Below, one piece after another: positions 16,269 to 24,843 of a DNA stretch of 64,000 bases (the stretch's first letter is position 1; every line of letters starts with the position of its first letter). Source of the stretch: Pauljensenia sp902373545 (GTDB taxonomy: Bacteria; Actinomycetota; Actinomycetes; Actinomycetales; Actinomycetaceae). Below the pieces are notes generated by a model. The model saw only the letters and a list, made by a program, of their open reading frames with translations, was not told the origin of the DNA and did no database searches. The position numbers were made by a program, and so were the translations under genes. The DNA lies in contig NZ_JAPWAG010000002.1 in assembly GCF_041432775.1 (NCBI RefSeq), positions 124,001-188,000 on the forward strand, written 5' to 3'.

Positions 16269-17836
16269 CGATGTCTTTTCTTGGCTCTCTGTCCCTGACG
16301 TCAGCACGCACCCTCGCGGTCTTCGCAGCCCTGGCGGCCCTGTCTCTCCTGGCGGGGGCGTTCCTCCTGCCGCGGTGGGCTCCCAGGCGCTTTCCGCGCC
16401 GCACGAGGCATTGGCTGGCTCGCACGGTCCTCATCCTCGCGCCGATCCTCCTTGTGACTGCTTCGGGCGCGCTCGTCCTCAACCGTTCCCTCGGCCTTGT
16501 CAAGACAAGCGGCGACCTGGCGGAACTCATTGCCTCCAACGTCGAGGAACCGGCAGCCGAGTCTGGTGGCGAGGTCACGATCGGCGACCAGCCGATCGCG
16601 TCATCCAGCCTCGACGCGACCTTCACCAGGACCGAGGACGGGATGCTCACCACCACGTGGACGGGCCCGATCAGCGGCATCACGCTACCCGTCTTCGTCA
16701 TCGCGCCACGCGACTACTCCCCCACCGACGGCAAGACCTACGCGGTCATCGAGCTGTTGCACGGCTACCCGGGCGAAGCCGACGGCACCACGCAGGGCGC
16801 CCACGTCCAGGAAGCCCTCGACAACGCCATCGACGCCGGGATCATCCCGCCCACCATCATCGTCGCCCCCTCCCTGAGCGTCGACGAAGAAGCACACGAC
16901 TGCGCGGACATTGAGGGACGCCCCGCCGTCTACACGTGGTCCGCGCACGAAATCCCCGCGTTCATCCGCCACAATTTCCCCAACACCTCCGACAAGCGCG
17001 ACGCATGGATGCTCGGCGGTTTCTCCGCGGGCGCCTACTGCGCGGTGTGGACGGCGATGCGCACACCCCAAACCTTCGGCGCAGCCGCCTCCCTCTCCGG
17101 CTATGACACGCAGATCGAAGGGCAGATGACGAATCTCGGCGACCAGTACCTGGCGGATAACACCCTCTCCACGATGCTGGCCAAGAGGGTCCCCGACGGG
17201 CTGCGCATCTACGCGATGGCCGCCGCAGACGACGGGGCCGGCGGCGCCCCCGCCGCCGTTGCGATGGCGAAGGCCGTCAAGGCTCCCGACACCGTGACGA
17301 CCGACATCCCGCCCACCGGCGGGCACGCCGGGCCCCTGTGGCGCGAGCACATCCCGACGATGCTGGCGTGGTGGGGTTCCTCCGACGCGGTAGCCACCGC
17401 CGTGGGGGCTGCCCCGACGGCGGCGACCGCGCTGGCATCCGAAGCCTACGCCTCCATCGTGCCGGCCACAAACGTCACGCACTCCGTGCGACCGACGGCC
17501 CCCAACGGCGCGGCCACCCTCGCCATCCTGGCGCTGCTGTCCGCAATGAGCCTGACGATCACGTGGCGTTTCGCGGGCTCGTGGCGCGCCCTCCTGGCCG
17601 GGGACGAGCAGGACTGGGCGCGCGAATCGCGCCTCTTCCGCCTGCCAATGCCGCGCATCATTGCCCGCATGCCGGGCGCGGTCTCCTCCTGCGTCACCTA
17701 CCTGGCGCGGCTGACCTCCCTCGCCTTCACGTCACTGGCCTGCGCCGCCTTCATCGGGGTGTGCGCCAACATGGCGGGCGGCTTTTACACCTCGTGGTCC
17801 TCGGTCGCCGAGTCCTTCATGGAGGGCCTGCGCTGA
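16265..17836 (+). CDS. Membrane-anchored esterase (alpha/beta hydrolase)
   Basis: 523 residues. Two N-terminal membrane segments (about 13-36 and 51-73) precede an extracellular esterase domain of the putative-esterase/antigen 85 type: VIELLHGYPGEADG near residue 161, nucleophile elbow GGFSAGAYCA with Ser254, and a His candidate in GGHAGPLWREH near residue 355. Two more membrane segments lie in the C-terminal region (about 420-437 and 480-505), so the enzyme is tethered at both ends. It starts inside the stop of the MprF-like gene (ATGA). In Actinobacteria, lysyl-PG synthases can be paired with esterases or hydrolases that remodel the lipid; this is suggestive only. Confidence 0.72.
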   Translation: MTMSFLGSLSLTSARTLAVFAALAALSLLAGAFLLPRWAPRRFPRRTRHWLARTVLILAPILLVTASGALVLNRSLGLVKTSGDLAELIASNVEEPAAESGGEVTIGDQPIASSSLDATFTRTEDGMLTTTWTGPISGITLPVFVIAPRDYSPTDGKTYAVIELLHGYPGEADGTTQGAHVQEALDNAIDAGIIPPTIIVAPSLSVDEEAHDCADIEGRPAVYTWSAHEIPAFIRHNFPNTSDKRDAWMLGGFSAGAYCAVWTAMRTPQTFGAAASLSGYDTQIEGQMTNLGDQYLADNTLSTMLAKRVPDGLRIYAMAAADDGAGGAPAAVAMAKAVKAPDTVTTDIPPTGGHAGPLWREHIPTMLAWWGSSDAVATAVGAAPTAATALASEAYASIVPATNVTHSVRPTAPNGAATLAILALLSAMSLTITWRFAGSWRALLAGDEQDWARESRLFRLPMPRIIARMPGAVSSCVTYLARLTSLAFTSLACAAFIGVCANMAGGFYTSWSSVAESFMEGLR

Positions 17837-17851
17837 GAGGGCCCCTGCTGC

Positions 17852-18907
17852 TCAGGCGCGCGGGGGAACGTAGGTCGTCGTCAGCTCCATGCCGGAATCC
17901 GGGGAGAAATCCCAGTCCGACGGGGGCAGGCCCGCCGCGACCAGCTCCGATCCGATGGCCGCGATCTGCGCGCCGTTGTCCGTGCAGAAACGCAGCGGGG
18001 GCATGCGCACCTGGACACCGGCCGCCGCAGCCCGCTCGGTGAGTAGAGCGCGCAGGCGCGAGTTCGCGGAAAAACCGCCGCCCACGACGATCGTGTCGCA
18101 GCCGGTGTCCAGCGCCGCGCGCACGGCCTTGGCGGTCAGGGAATCGTTGACGGCCTCGGAGAACGCGGCGCACACGTTTTCCTTGCTGACGACCTCACCG
18201 CGGGCGTTCGCGCCCTCGATGTAGCGGGCCACCGCGGTCTTGAGGCCCGAGAACGAAAAGTCGTACTTGTGGCGCTCCTTGTCCTTGCCGGCGGCCAGGC
18301 CGCGCGGGAAGCGGATCGCCTCGCGGTCGCCCTGCTGGGAGAGTCGATCCACGTGGGGGCCGCCCGGGTAGGGCAGGTCGAGCAGTCGCCCGACCTTGTC
18401 GAAGGCCTCGCCCGCAGCATCGTCGAGGGTGCCGCCCAGCTCGACAACGTCGGTCGCGATGTTCCGGATCTCCAGGATGTTCGAGTGTCCGCCGGACACA
18501 ACCAGCCCGATGAAGTGCTCGGGCAGCGGGCCGTCCGCCAGCTTGTCGACCGCGAGGTGCCCGATCACGTGGTTGACGCCGTACAGGGGCTTGCCCAGCG
18601 ACGAGGCCAGGGCCTTGGCCGCGCAGATACCCACCGTCAGCGAACCGACCAGGCCGGGCCCCGCAGCGACCGCGATCGCATCCACGTCAGCCAGGGGCAC
18701 CCCGGCCTCGTCGAGGGCGGCGTCCAGCGTGGGCAGGAAAGACTCCAGGTGCGCGCGCGACGCAATCTCCGGGATGATGCCGCCGTAGCGGGCATACTCG
18801 TCCATCGACGTGGCCGTACGGTCGACCAGTAGCTGCGTGCCGCGCACGAGGCCGACGCCCGTCTCGTCACACGTTGACTCAATACCAAGGACCAGGGGTT
18901 CACTCAC
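17852..18907 (-). CDS. tsaD: tRNA N6-adenosine threonylcarbamoyltransferase TsaD
   Basis: 351 residues, full length. It transfers threonylcarbamoyl from TC-AMP to A37 of ANN-decoding tRNAs, with TsaB and TsaE. Motifs: LGIESTCDETGVGLV near residue 7, metal site YGVNHVIGHLAV near 110, VVSGGHSNIL near 138, GEAFDKVGRLLDLPYPGGP near 168 and CTDNGAQIAAIG near 298. The start GTG 18907 reads VSEPLVLGIES. Its usual partners rimI-tsaB-tsaE lie at 23.0-24.8 kb, separated from tsaD by the sdh operon and a small membrane gene. Confidence 0.96.
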   Translation of the reverse strand: MSEPLVLGIESTCDETGVGLVRGTQLLVDRTATSMDEYARYGGIIPEIASRAHLESFLPTLDAALDEAGVPLADVDAIAVAAGPGLVGSLTVGICAAKALASSLGKPLYGVNHVIGHLAVDKLADGPLPEHFIGLVVSGGHSNILEIRNIATDVVELGGTLDDAAGEAFDKVGRLLDLPYPGGPHVDRLSQQGDREAIRFPRGLAAGKDKERHKYDFSFSGLKTAVARYIEGANARGEVVSKENVCAAFSEAVNDSLTAKAVRAALDTGCDTIVVGGGFSANSRLRALLTERAAAAGVQVRMPPLRFCTDNGAQIAAIGSELVAAGLPPSDWDFSPDSGMELTTTYVPPRA

Positions 18908-18987
18908 GCCCTCTAGTCTAAGTCGGCGCGCACGAGGACGCCGCGCGCACGCGGCGAGCGCGCGGCGTGTGCATTCGAGTCCGAGTC

Positions 18988-19227
18988 TTAGTCCTGCCCG
19001 GTCCGCTTGTTCGCAATGAGCATCGCGACGCCCGCGACAGCGGCCACAAGCAGCGACCACGGGATAAGCGAATCGGCGACGGGCTTGATGGTCGGGGGCC
19101 CGAAGACGACCCCCAAAACCAACAGAACCGACAGGATCACGAAGGTAAGCATCGCGCCGATCGCGACCGTCGCGCTGACCCAGTAGCGGCGCGTGTGCGT
19201 ATTCGGGCCGGTCTCATCAAATTGCAT
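18988..19227 (-). CDS. Small two-helix membrane protein, unknown function
   Basis: 79 residues beginning MQFDETGPNTHTRRYWVSAT. Two hydrophobic helices (about 17-39 and 51-70) and a basic tail ANKRTGQD. I recognise no family. ATG 19227 follows AGAGGAG. It lies between tsaD and sdhB on the same strand, with the sdh terminator upstream, so it has its own promoter or reads into tsaD. Confidence 0.6.
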   Translation of the reverse strand: MQFDETGPNTHTRRYWVSATVAIGAMLTFVILSVLLVLGVVFGPPTIKPVADSLIPWSLLVAAVAGVAMLIANKRTGQD

Positions 19228-19330
19228 GGCAAGCTCCTCTCTGAGCCCCACTGATGTCACCATGATACGCCGCAGATCACAGTGTTGGTGGGCGCTTGAC
19301 GAGGGGATCATCGCGGGCCGAGGACGCAAA

Positions 19331-19362
19331 GGGGCCCGGCGCACGTGCGTGCGCCGGGCCCC
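19331..19362 (-). terminator. Terminator of the sdh operon
   Basis: 14-bp stem GGGGCCCGGCGCAC / GTGCGCCGGGCCCC with a four-base loop, 17 bases past the sdhB stop. Confidence 0.75.
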
Positions 19363-19378
19363 TGGCCACTCGGGCGGA

Positions 19379-20122
19379 TCAGACGCCCTTGAAGGCGGCC
19401 TTTCCGAGCTGGCGGTTCAGGTTTGCGATCACGTCAAGCGGGATCTGCTTGGGGCAGACCTCAGCACACTCGCCGATGTTCGAGCAGGAACCGAAGCCCT
19501 CCTCGTCCATCTGGTTGAGCATGCCCACCACGCGCTTGTAGTTCTCGGGCTTGCCCTGCGGGAGCAGGCCGAGGTGTGTGACCTTCGCGGAGGTGAAGAG
19601 CATCGCGGACGCGTTCGGGCAGGCAGCCACGCACGCACCACAGCCGATGCACGCGGCGGCCTCGAACGCGCGATCCGCGTCCTGCTTCGGGACCGGGGTC
19701 GCGTGCGCGTCGGGGGCCGCGCCCGTGTTGACGGAGATGTAGCCGCCGGCCTGGATGATGCGGTCCAGGGCGGAGCGGTTCACCACCAGGTCCTTGATGA
19801 TCGGGAAGCCCGACGCGCGCCACGGCTCGATCGTGATGACGTCGCCATCCTTGAAGGAACGCATGTGCAGCTGGCAGGTCGTGGTGACCTCCGGGCCGTG
19901 AGCGATGCCGTTGATGACGATGCCACACTGACCACAGATGCCCTCGCGGCAGTCGGAGTCGAAGGCGATGGGTTCCTCGCCGCGGGCGAAGAGCTCTTCG
20001 TTCAGAACGTCGAGCATCTCCAGGAACGAGGACTCGTCCGAGATTCCCTTCACCTGGTATTCATGAATTGCGCCCTTGTCGTTCGGACCGTTTTGGCGCC
20101 AGATCCTCAGTGTCAGGTTCAC
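19379..20122 (-). CDS. sdhB: Succinate dehydrogenase iron-sulfur subunit
   Basis: 247 residues. The N-terminal [2Fe-2S] cluster is CREGICGQCG...C; the C-terminal ferredoxin-like domain has CIGCGACVAACPNASAML and CSNIGECAEVCPKQIP for the [4Fe-4S] and [3Fe-4S] clusters. It passes electrons from SdhA flavin to the membrane subunit. Start GTG 20122 overlaps the sdhA stop by 4 bp (GTGA). Confidence 0.95.
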   Translation of the reverse strand: MNLTLRIWRQNGPNDKGAIHEYQVKGISDESSFLEMLDVLNEELFARGEEPIAFDSDCREGICGQCGIVINGIAHGPEVTTTCQLHMRSFKDGDVITIEPWRASGFPIIKDLVVNRSALDRIIQAGGYISVNTGAAPDAHATPVPKQDADRAFEAAACIGCGACVAACPNASAMLFTSAKVTHLGLLPQGKPENYKRVVGMLNQMDEEGFGSCSNIGECAEVCPKQIPLDVIANLNRQLGKAAFKGV

Positions 20123-22098
20123 TTGTAGCTCCGCTGCTTCAGCTCGATGTCGTTGTAAATCAGGTCTTCCTTGTGGAGGATCGGGGCCTCGCCGTCACCG
20201 GCGAACTCCCAGGCCGCCACGTACAGGAACTTGTCGTCGTGACGCAGGGCCTCACCCTCGGGAGTCTGGGACTCCGCGCGGAAGTGGCCGCCACACGACT
20301 CTTCACGGTGCAGGGCGTCGATGCACATAAGCTCGCCCAGCTCCATGAAGTCGGCGACGCGGCCAGCCCTCTCGAGGGACTGGTTGAGTTCGCCGATCGA
20401 CTTGCCGGGAACGCGAACGTTCTTCCAGAAGTCGGCGCGCAGCTCGCGGATCATACCGATCGCCTTCTTCAGGCCGTCCTCGGTACGCTCCATGCCGCAG
20501 TACTCCCACATGATCTTGCCCAGCTCCTTGTGGAACGAGTCCACGGAGCGGGTGCCGTTGATCGACATGAGGGTATCGATGCGGTTCTGAGCCGAGTCGA
20601 GGGCCTCCTTGACGGACGGCGAGTTCTTGTCGAGCTTGGGCAGGTGGAAGCAGTGCGCCAGGTAGTCGTTGACCGTGTTGGGCAGGACGAAGTAGCCGTC
20701 CGACAGGCCCTGCATGAGCGCCGAGGCACCCAGGCGGTTCGCGCCGTGATCGGAGAAGTTCGCCTCGCCGGCCACGTACAGGCCGGGCAGGTTCGACTCG
20801 AGGTCGTAGTCAACCCACAGGCCACCCATGGTGTAGTGAACGGCCGGGTAGATGCGCATGGGGACCTCGTAGGGGTTGTCGCCCGTGATGCGCTCGTACA
20901 TGTCGAACAGGTTGCCGTACTTGGCGGACACGGCGGCCATGCCCATGCGCTGGATCGCGTCGGAGAAGTCGAGGTAGACGCCGCGGGCGACACCGTCGAT
21001 CTTCGGGCCGACACCGCGGCCCTCGTCGCACATGTTCTTGGCCTGACGCGACGCAATGTCGCGGGGCACGAGGTTACCGAAGGAGGGGTAGATGCGCTCC
21101 AGGTAGTAGTCGCGATCCTCTTCGGCGATCTGACGCGGGTCCTTCTCGCAGTCCTCGGCGCGCTTGGGCACCCAGATGCGGCCGTCGTTACGCAGCGACT
21201 CCGACATCAGGGTCAGCTTCGACTGCTGGTCGCCGTGCTGGGGGATGCACGTCGGGTGAATCTGCGTGAAGCAGGGGTTACCGAAGTAGGCACCCTTGCG
21301 GTAGGCGCGCCAGATGGCGGTGCCGTTGCAGCCCATGGCGTTGGTCGACAGGAAGAAGACGTTGCCGTAGCCGCCGGTGGCCAGGATGACCGCGTCGGCG
21401 ATGAAGGTCTGGAGTTCGCCGGTGGACATGTCGCGGGCGATAATGCCGCGCGCCTTGCCGTCGTCGACGATGAGTTCGACCATCTCGTGGCGGGAGTACT
21501 CCTTGACGGTGCCGGCCGCGACCTGACGCTCGAGCGCCTGGTAGGCGCCGATCAGCAGCTGCTGACCGGTCTGGCCACGCGCGTAGAACGTACGGGAGAC
21601 CTGCACGCCGCCGAAGGAGCGGTTGTCGAGGAGGCCGCCGTACTCGCGGGCGAAGGGAACGCCCTGCGCGACGCACTGGTCGATGATGTTGGCGCTCACC
21701 TCGGCGAGGCGGTAGACGTTGTCCTCACGGGCGCGGTAGTCGCCGCCCTTGACCGTGTCGTAGAAGAGACGGTAGACGGAGTCGTTGTCGTTGCGGTAGT
21801 TCTTCGCGGCGTTGATACCACCCTGCGCGGCGATGGAGTGCGCGCGGCGGGCGGAGTCTTGGTAGAAGAAGCAGTCGACGTTGTAACCCATTTCGCCGAG
21901 CGAGGCGGCGGCGGCGCCGCCCGCGAGGCCGGATCCGACGATGATGACGCGCAGCTTACGGCGGTTGGCCGGGTTCACCAGCGCTGCGTTGAACTTACGC
22001 TGCTCCCAGCGGCGGTCGATCGGAACGTCGTGGGGAGCCTTCGCGTCGGCGATCTTCTCGCCTTCACGGTAGAGGCCGTGGATGAGTGTATCGGTCAT
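20119..22098 (-). CDS. sdhA: Succinate dehydrogenase / fumarate reductase flavoprotein subunit
   Basis: 659 residues. The FAD-binding Rossmann motif is IIVGSGLAGGAAAASLGEMG near residue 52. The histidyl-FAD site is in RRAHSIAAQGGINAAKNY, and the catalytic HPTCIPQHGDQQSK and RLGASALMQG regions follow. Long A-subunits with this composition belong to the type B (Bacillus/Wolinella-like, menaquinone-linked) enzymes, in agreement with the single cytochrome b subunit next door. It can act in the TCA cycle or as fumarate reductase; direction is not decided by sequence. A 688-residue open frame on the opposite strand is only a codon shadow. Confidence 0.95.
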   Translation of the reverse strand: MTDTLIHGLYREGEKIADAKAPHDVPIDRRWEQRKFNAALVNPANRRKLRVIIVGSGLAGGAAAASLGEMGYNVDCFFYQDSARRAHSIAAQGGINAAKNYRNDNDSVYRLFYDTVKGGDYRAREDNVYRLAEVSANIIDQCVAQGVPFAREYGGLLDNRSFGGVQVSRTFYARGQTGQQLLIGAYQALERQVAAGTVKEYSRHEMVELIVDDGKARGIIARDMSTGELQTFIADAVILATGGYGNVFFLSTNAMGCNGTAIWRAYRKGAYFGNPCFTQIHPTCIPQHGDQQSKLTLMSESLRNDGRIWVPKRAEDCEKDPRQIAEEDRDYYLERIYPSFGNLVPRDIASRQAKNMCDEGRGVGPKIDGVARGVYLDFSDAIQRMGMAAVSAKYGNLFDMYERITGDNPYEVPMRIYPAVHYTMGGLWVDYDLESNLPGLYVAGEANFSDHGANRLGASALMQGLSDGYFVLPNTVNDYLAHCFHLPKLDKNSPSVKEALDSAQNRIDTLMSINGTRSVDSFHKELGKIMWEYCGMERTEDGLKKAIGMIRELRADFWKNVRVPGKSIGELNQSLERAGRVADFMELGELMCIDALHREESCGGHFRAESQTPEGEALRHDDKFLYVAAWEFAGDGEAPILHKEDLIYNDIELKQRSYK

Positions 22099-22114
22099 GA
22101 TTGCGTGCCCTTCC

Positions 22115-22828
22115 TCAGTGGATCAAGCCGGTGACGATGGCAACGGGCGGGGCCATGAACATCACGAAGATGACCAGACCGACCAGGCCCGAGAGGAGAA
22201 CCAGAGGCTTGCGGGTCGCGGAACGCACCCAACCGAGCGACTGGAACATGGACCAGAAGCCGTGGGAGACGTGGATGCAGGCGCAGCCGACGAACACGGC
22301 GTAGAGGATCACCAGGACCGGCGACTGGAAGGAGGCGATCATGCGGGCGTAGGGCGTGGTGACGTCAGCGCCGAAGTTCGCGACCTTCGCGGGCAGGCTC
22401 ACGGTGGTGAAGTGAGCGATGTGGAAGATCAGGACCAGCAGGATGAGGACACCGCTCATACGCATGGTGCGAGCCGCGTAGGAGTCCGAGACGGACTTCT
22501 TGACGACGTAGCGGGTGGAGCGGGCGCGACGCGAACGCTTCCAGGTGTAGGCGGCGGCCCACAGGTGGATCACGAGCATCAGCACCATGGCCGCGCGGAA
22601 GACCCAGATGAATCCGCCGTGCGGGAAGATCGGCACGAAAGCCTCTTCATGCAGCCAGTGCGCGTAGTCGTTGTAGACCTGCGCGCCCAGGAACATCTTG
22701 AGGTTGCCGTAGGAGTGGAACAGCAAGAAGAAAACGAAAACGAAGCCCGAGACGGCCATCAGCTGCTTAATAAAGACGCTGGTGGTCCACGCGCGGCGCT
22801 TCTTCGTTGCGACATTTTGAGTGGCCAT
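22115..22828 (-). CDS. sdhC: Succinate dehydrogenase cytochrome b558 subunit
   Basis: 237 residues with five hydrophobic helices and the conserved haem-ligand histidines of the di-haem b558 family (LLFHSYGNLKMFLG, MLVIHLWAAAYTW, LIFHIAHFTTVSLP, IHVSHGFWSMFQSLG). It anchors SdhAB and reduces menaquinone. No separate SdhD gene is present, as expected for type B complexes. First gene of the operon; ATG 22828 chosen over 22840 because MATQNVATKKRR aligns better with the family start, though no strong ribosome site precedes either. The 204-bp gap upstream is the likely sdh promoter. Confidence 0.92.
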   Translation of the reverse strand: MATQNVATKKRRAWTTSVFIKQLMAVSGFVFVFFLLFHSYGNLKMFLGAQVYNDYAHWLHEEAFVPIFPHGGFIWVFRAAMVLMLVIHLWAAAYTWKRSRRARSTRYVVKKSVSDSYAARTMRMSGVLILLVLIFHIAHFTTVSLPAKVANFGADVTTPYARMIASFQSPVLVILYAVFVGCACIHVSHGFWSMFQSLGWVRSATRKPLVLLSGLVGLVIFVMFMAPPVAIVTGLIH

Positions 22829-23032
22829 GGCATGAAGCATATCGGCGCGTTGCCCGGCGGCGGTAGGACGTTGGCACGAGACGGCGCGCGTAGGCTTCTC
22901 CCCTGCCCCAGCTTTCCGCTATTTTCCGCCGTTTTTTGCGCGTGGACAATCGGTGTACGCCGCGACATTTTCGGCCCTCTGCGCCTGCCCGAGCGGGGCT
23001 GAAAGAGCCGAATAATGTGACACGTATCGTTC

Positions 23033-23509
23033 CTATTTGGTGGTGGTCTTCGCACCCGCGCGGGTCAGGGGCGCGCGCATTTCGACGGCTTCCTCGACCG
23101 GGTTGCGGAAATAGCGCGGCCTACGCCCGATTTCGACGAACCCACGGGAGTTGTACAGGGCGATGGCCCCCTCGTTGGAGGGCCTCACGTCGAGGAAGAT
23201 TTCGGCGGCGCCGGCCTGGCGTGCCCAGTCGAGGAGCGCGTCGAGGATCGCTCGCCCGACGCCACGGCCTCGGGCCTGGGGTGCGACCCCGATCGTCATG
23301 ACGTCGGCCTGGTCGCCGCCGACCTTGACGCCGCCGTAGCCGATCGGCGCGCCGGACTCGTCGGCGGCGATCCAGTAGCGCGACGCGGGCGACATCAGTT
23401 CGTCGGCCAGCATGAAGGGGGTCCAGGGGTCCTCGGGGAAGGTGAGCGCCTCAAGGTCGACGAGGGCCTCGAGATCATCGAGCGTGGCGAGACGCAGCTG
23501 GGTGCTCAC
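23033..23509 (-). CDS. rimI: GNAT acetyltransferase RimI
   Basis: 158 residues. The acetyl-CoA loop QARGRGVGRAILDALLDWAR near residue 78 follows VMTIGVAP; IFLDVRPSNEGAIALYNSRG near 110 is the RimI signature. RimI acetylates the N-terminal alanine of ribosomal protein S18. Start GTG 23509 overlaps the tsaB stop by 4 bp. Last gene of the nnr-alr-tsaE-tsaB-rimI run. Confidence 0.92.
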   Translation of the reverse strand: MSTQLRLATLDDLEALVDLEALTFPEDPWTPFMLADELMSPASRYWIAADESGAPIGYGGVKVGGDQADVMTIGVAPQARGRGVGRAILDALLDWARQAGAAEIFLDVRPSNEGAIALYNSRGFVEIGRRPRYFRNPVEEAVEMRAPLTRAGAKTTTK

Positions 23510-24201
23510 AGGCGCGCTGCCGACTGGCCGTGAATGTCGGGGCGGCGCAGGTACAGCGGGTCGGTGCGCAGGCGTTCGTCCTCGCCGCGCCCCAGGCGCG
23601 TGGCGACGATCCGGCTCATGACGGCGGGGTCAAGCTCGACCTGGGGGCCGACGTCGACGCGCGCCAGGGCCGAGGCTGAGTGCGCGGGGACGGGCGCTCC
23701 GGCAACCACGAGGCCGGGTGCGCTGTGCATGGCAGAGAGCAGGGTGGAGACGTCACCGACTTCGAGGCGCCCTTCGAGGGTGACGTCGTTGGGCCCGGCG
23801 GCAACGTAGGAGCCCCAGTAGAGTTCGCGGCGGCGCGCGTCTGCGATCGCGTAGACGCGCATGTCGCGGGCGAGCAGGTCGAGGCCTTGGCGGGCGATGA
23901 CGTCGAGCGAACAGACCCCGTAAGCCGGAACTCCCGCGACGCGGGCAAGGACACGGGCAGAGACGAGGCCCGAGCGCAGTCCCGTGAAGGGGGCGGGGCC
24001 GGTGCCCACGAGGATGCGGTCGATGCCGGCCTCGGCCAGCACAGGGGGCAGGCCGGCGGCGGCGAGGGCATCGCGCACGAGCGGCGTAATAGATTCGGCG
24101 TGGTGGCGCACGGAATCGTTGTGGGCGCGGCCGGTGACCCGGCCGTCCTCGAGGATCGCGACGGCGGTGGCTGCTTGGGTGTCCAGGGCTATCTCTCGCA
24201 C
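23506..24201 (-). CDS. tsaB: TsaB, t6A biosynthesis partner of TsaD
   Basis: 231 residues, ASKHA fold without full ATPase. N-terminus ALDTQAATAVAILEDGRV, then HHAESITPLVRDALAAAGL and VGTGPAPFTGLRSGLV near residue 65. TsaB bridges TsaD and TsaE in the threonylcarbamoyl-transfer complex. GTG start; the gap to tsaE upstream is 9 bp. Confidence 0.93.
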   Translation of the reverse strand: MREIALDTQAATAVAILEDGRVTGRAHNDSVRHHAESITPLVRDALAAAGLPPVLAEAGIDRILVGTGPAPFTGLRSGLVSARVLARVAGVPAYGVCSLDVIARQGLDLLARDMRVYAIADARRRELYWGSYVAAGPNDVTLEGRLEVGDVSTLLSAMHSAPGLVVAGAPVPAHSASALARVDVGPQVELDPAVMSRIVATRLGRGEDERLRTDPLYLRRPDIHGQSAARL

Positions 24202-24210
24202 GATGTGATC

Positions 24211-24843
24211 CTACTCGTCGCGGGTACGCTCGTCGCTGTCAGCGGCGGGCGCGGCTGGGTCAGTATCCGACGAGGCCACCTGGGCCTCGTCAATGCGCGT
24301 CCCCCCGTGGGCGGCCACGACGTTCTCAAGGACACCATCCCAGCGGTGTCCGTGCGCGCGCAGGACGATGCGGCGGCGACCGTCGTCCATGTGCTCCAGG
24401 TCGATGACGTCGCCGTCGCGCTGGGCTTGCCCGCCGCTGGCGCGGCGCACCTCGATGGCGAGGCGTTCCTCGCTCATGGCTTCGGTTTTGCCGTCGCCCC
24501 ACTCGACGACGGTGACGGCCTCGTCGAGGGAGGAGTCGAGGTCGAGGGTCTCCAGGTCGCTGAGGTCCGTGATGCGGTAGGCGTCCGCGTGGATGAGGTC
24601 CGGCCCTCCGCGAAGGGAGGGGTGGACGCGGGCGACGATGAAGGTCGGGGAAGCGACGCGCCCGCGCACGCCCATGCCGACTCCGATGCCCTGCGTGAGG
24701 GTCGTCTTGCCTGCTCCGAGCCCGCCCGAGAGCATGACGAGGTCCCCGGCTACCAGCACGCGCCCGAGATCTTCGCCGAGCGCGCGCGTCTGGTCGGCGT
24801 CGCTGGTGTCGATGGCGTAGGTGGCGATGGGCTGATCAGTCAT
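24211..24843 (-). CDS. tsaE: TsaE, t6A complex ATPase
   Basis: 210 residues. Walker A LSGGLGAGKTTLTQGIG near residue 39, SPTFIVARVHP near 63, and HADAYRITDLSDLETLDLD near 82, all TsaE hallmarks. The last ~50 residues, beyond the usual ~155, are an acidic Asp/Ala-rich tail that is not conserved. Start ATG 24843 overlaps the alr stop by 8 bp, which rules out the longer frame to 25002. Confidence 0.94.
   Translation of the reverse strand: MTDQPIATYAIDTSDADQTRALGEDLGRVLVAGDLVMLSGGLGAGKTTLTQGIGVGMGVRGRVASPTFIVARVHPSLRGGPDLIHADAYRITDLSDLETLDLDSSLDEAVTVVEWGDGKTEAMSEERLAIEVRRASGGQAQRDGDVIDLEHMDDGRRRIVLRAHGHRWDGVLENVVAAHGGTRIDEAQVASSDTDPAAPAADSDERTRDE

Noticed and set aside
20068..22134. 688-residue open frame on the plus strand
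   Set aside because: It is the antisense shadow of sdhA caused by high-GC codon bias; its residues are Val/Gly/Asp/His-rich with no motifs, and sdhA on the other strand is unmistakable.
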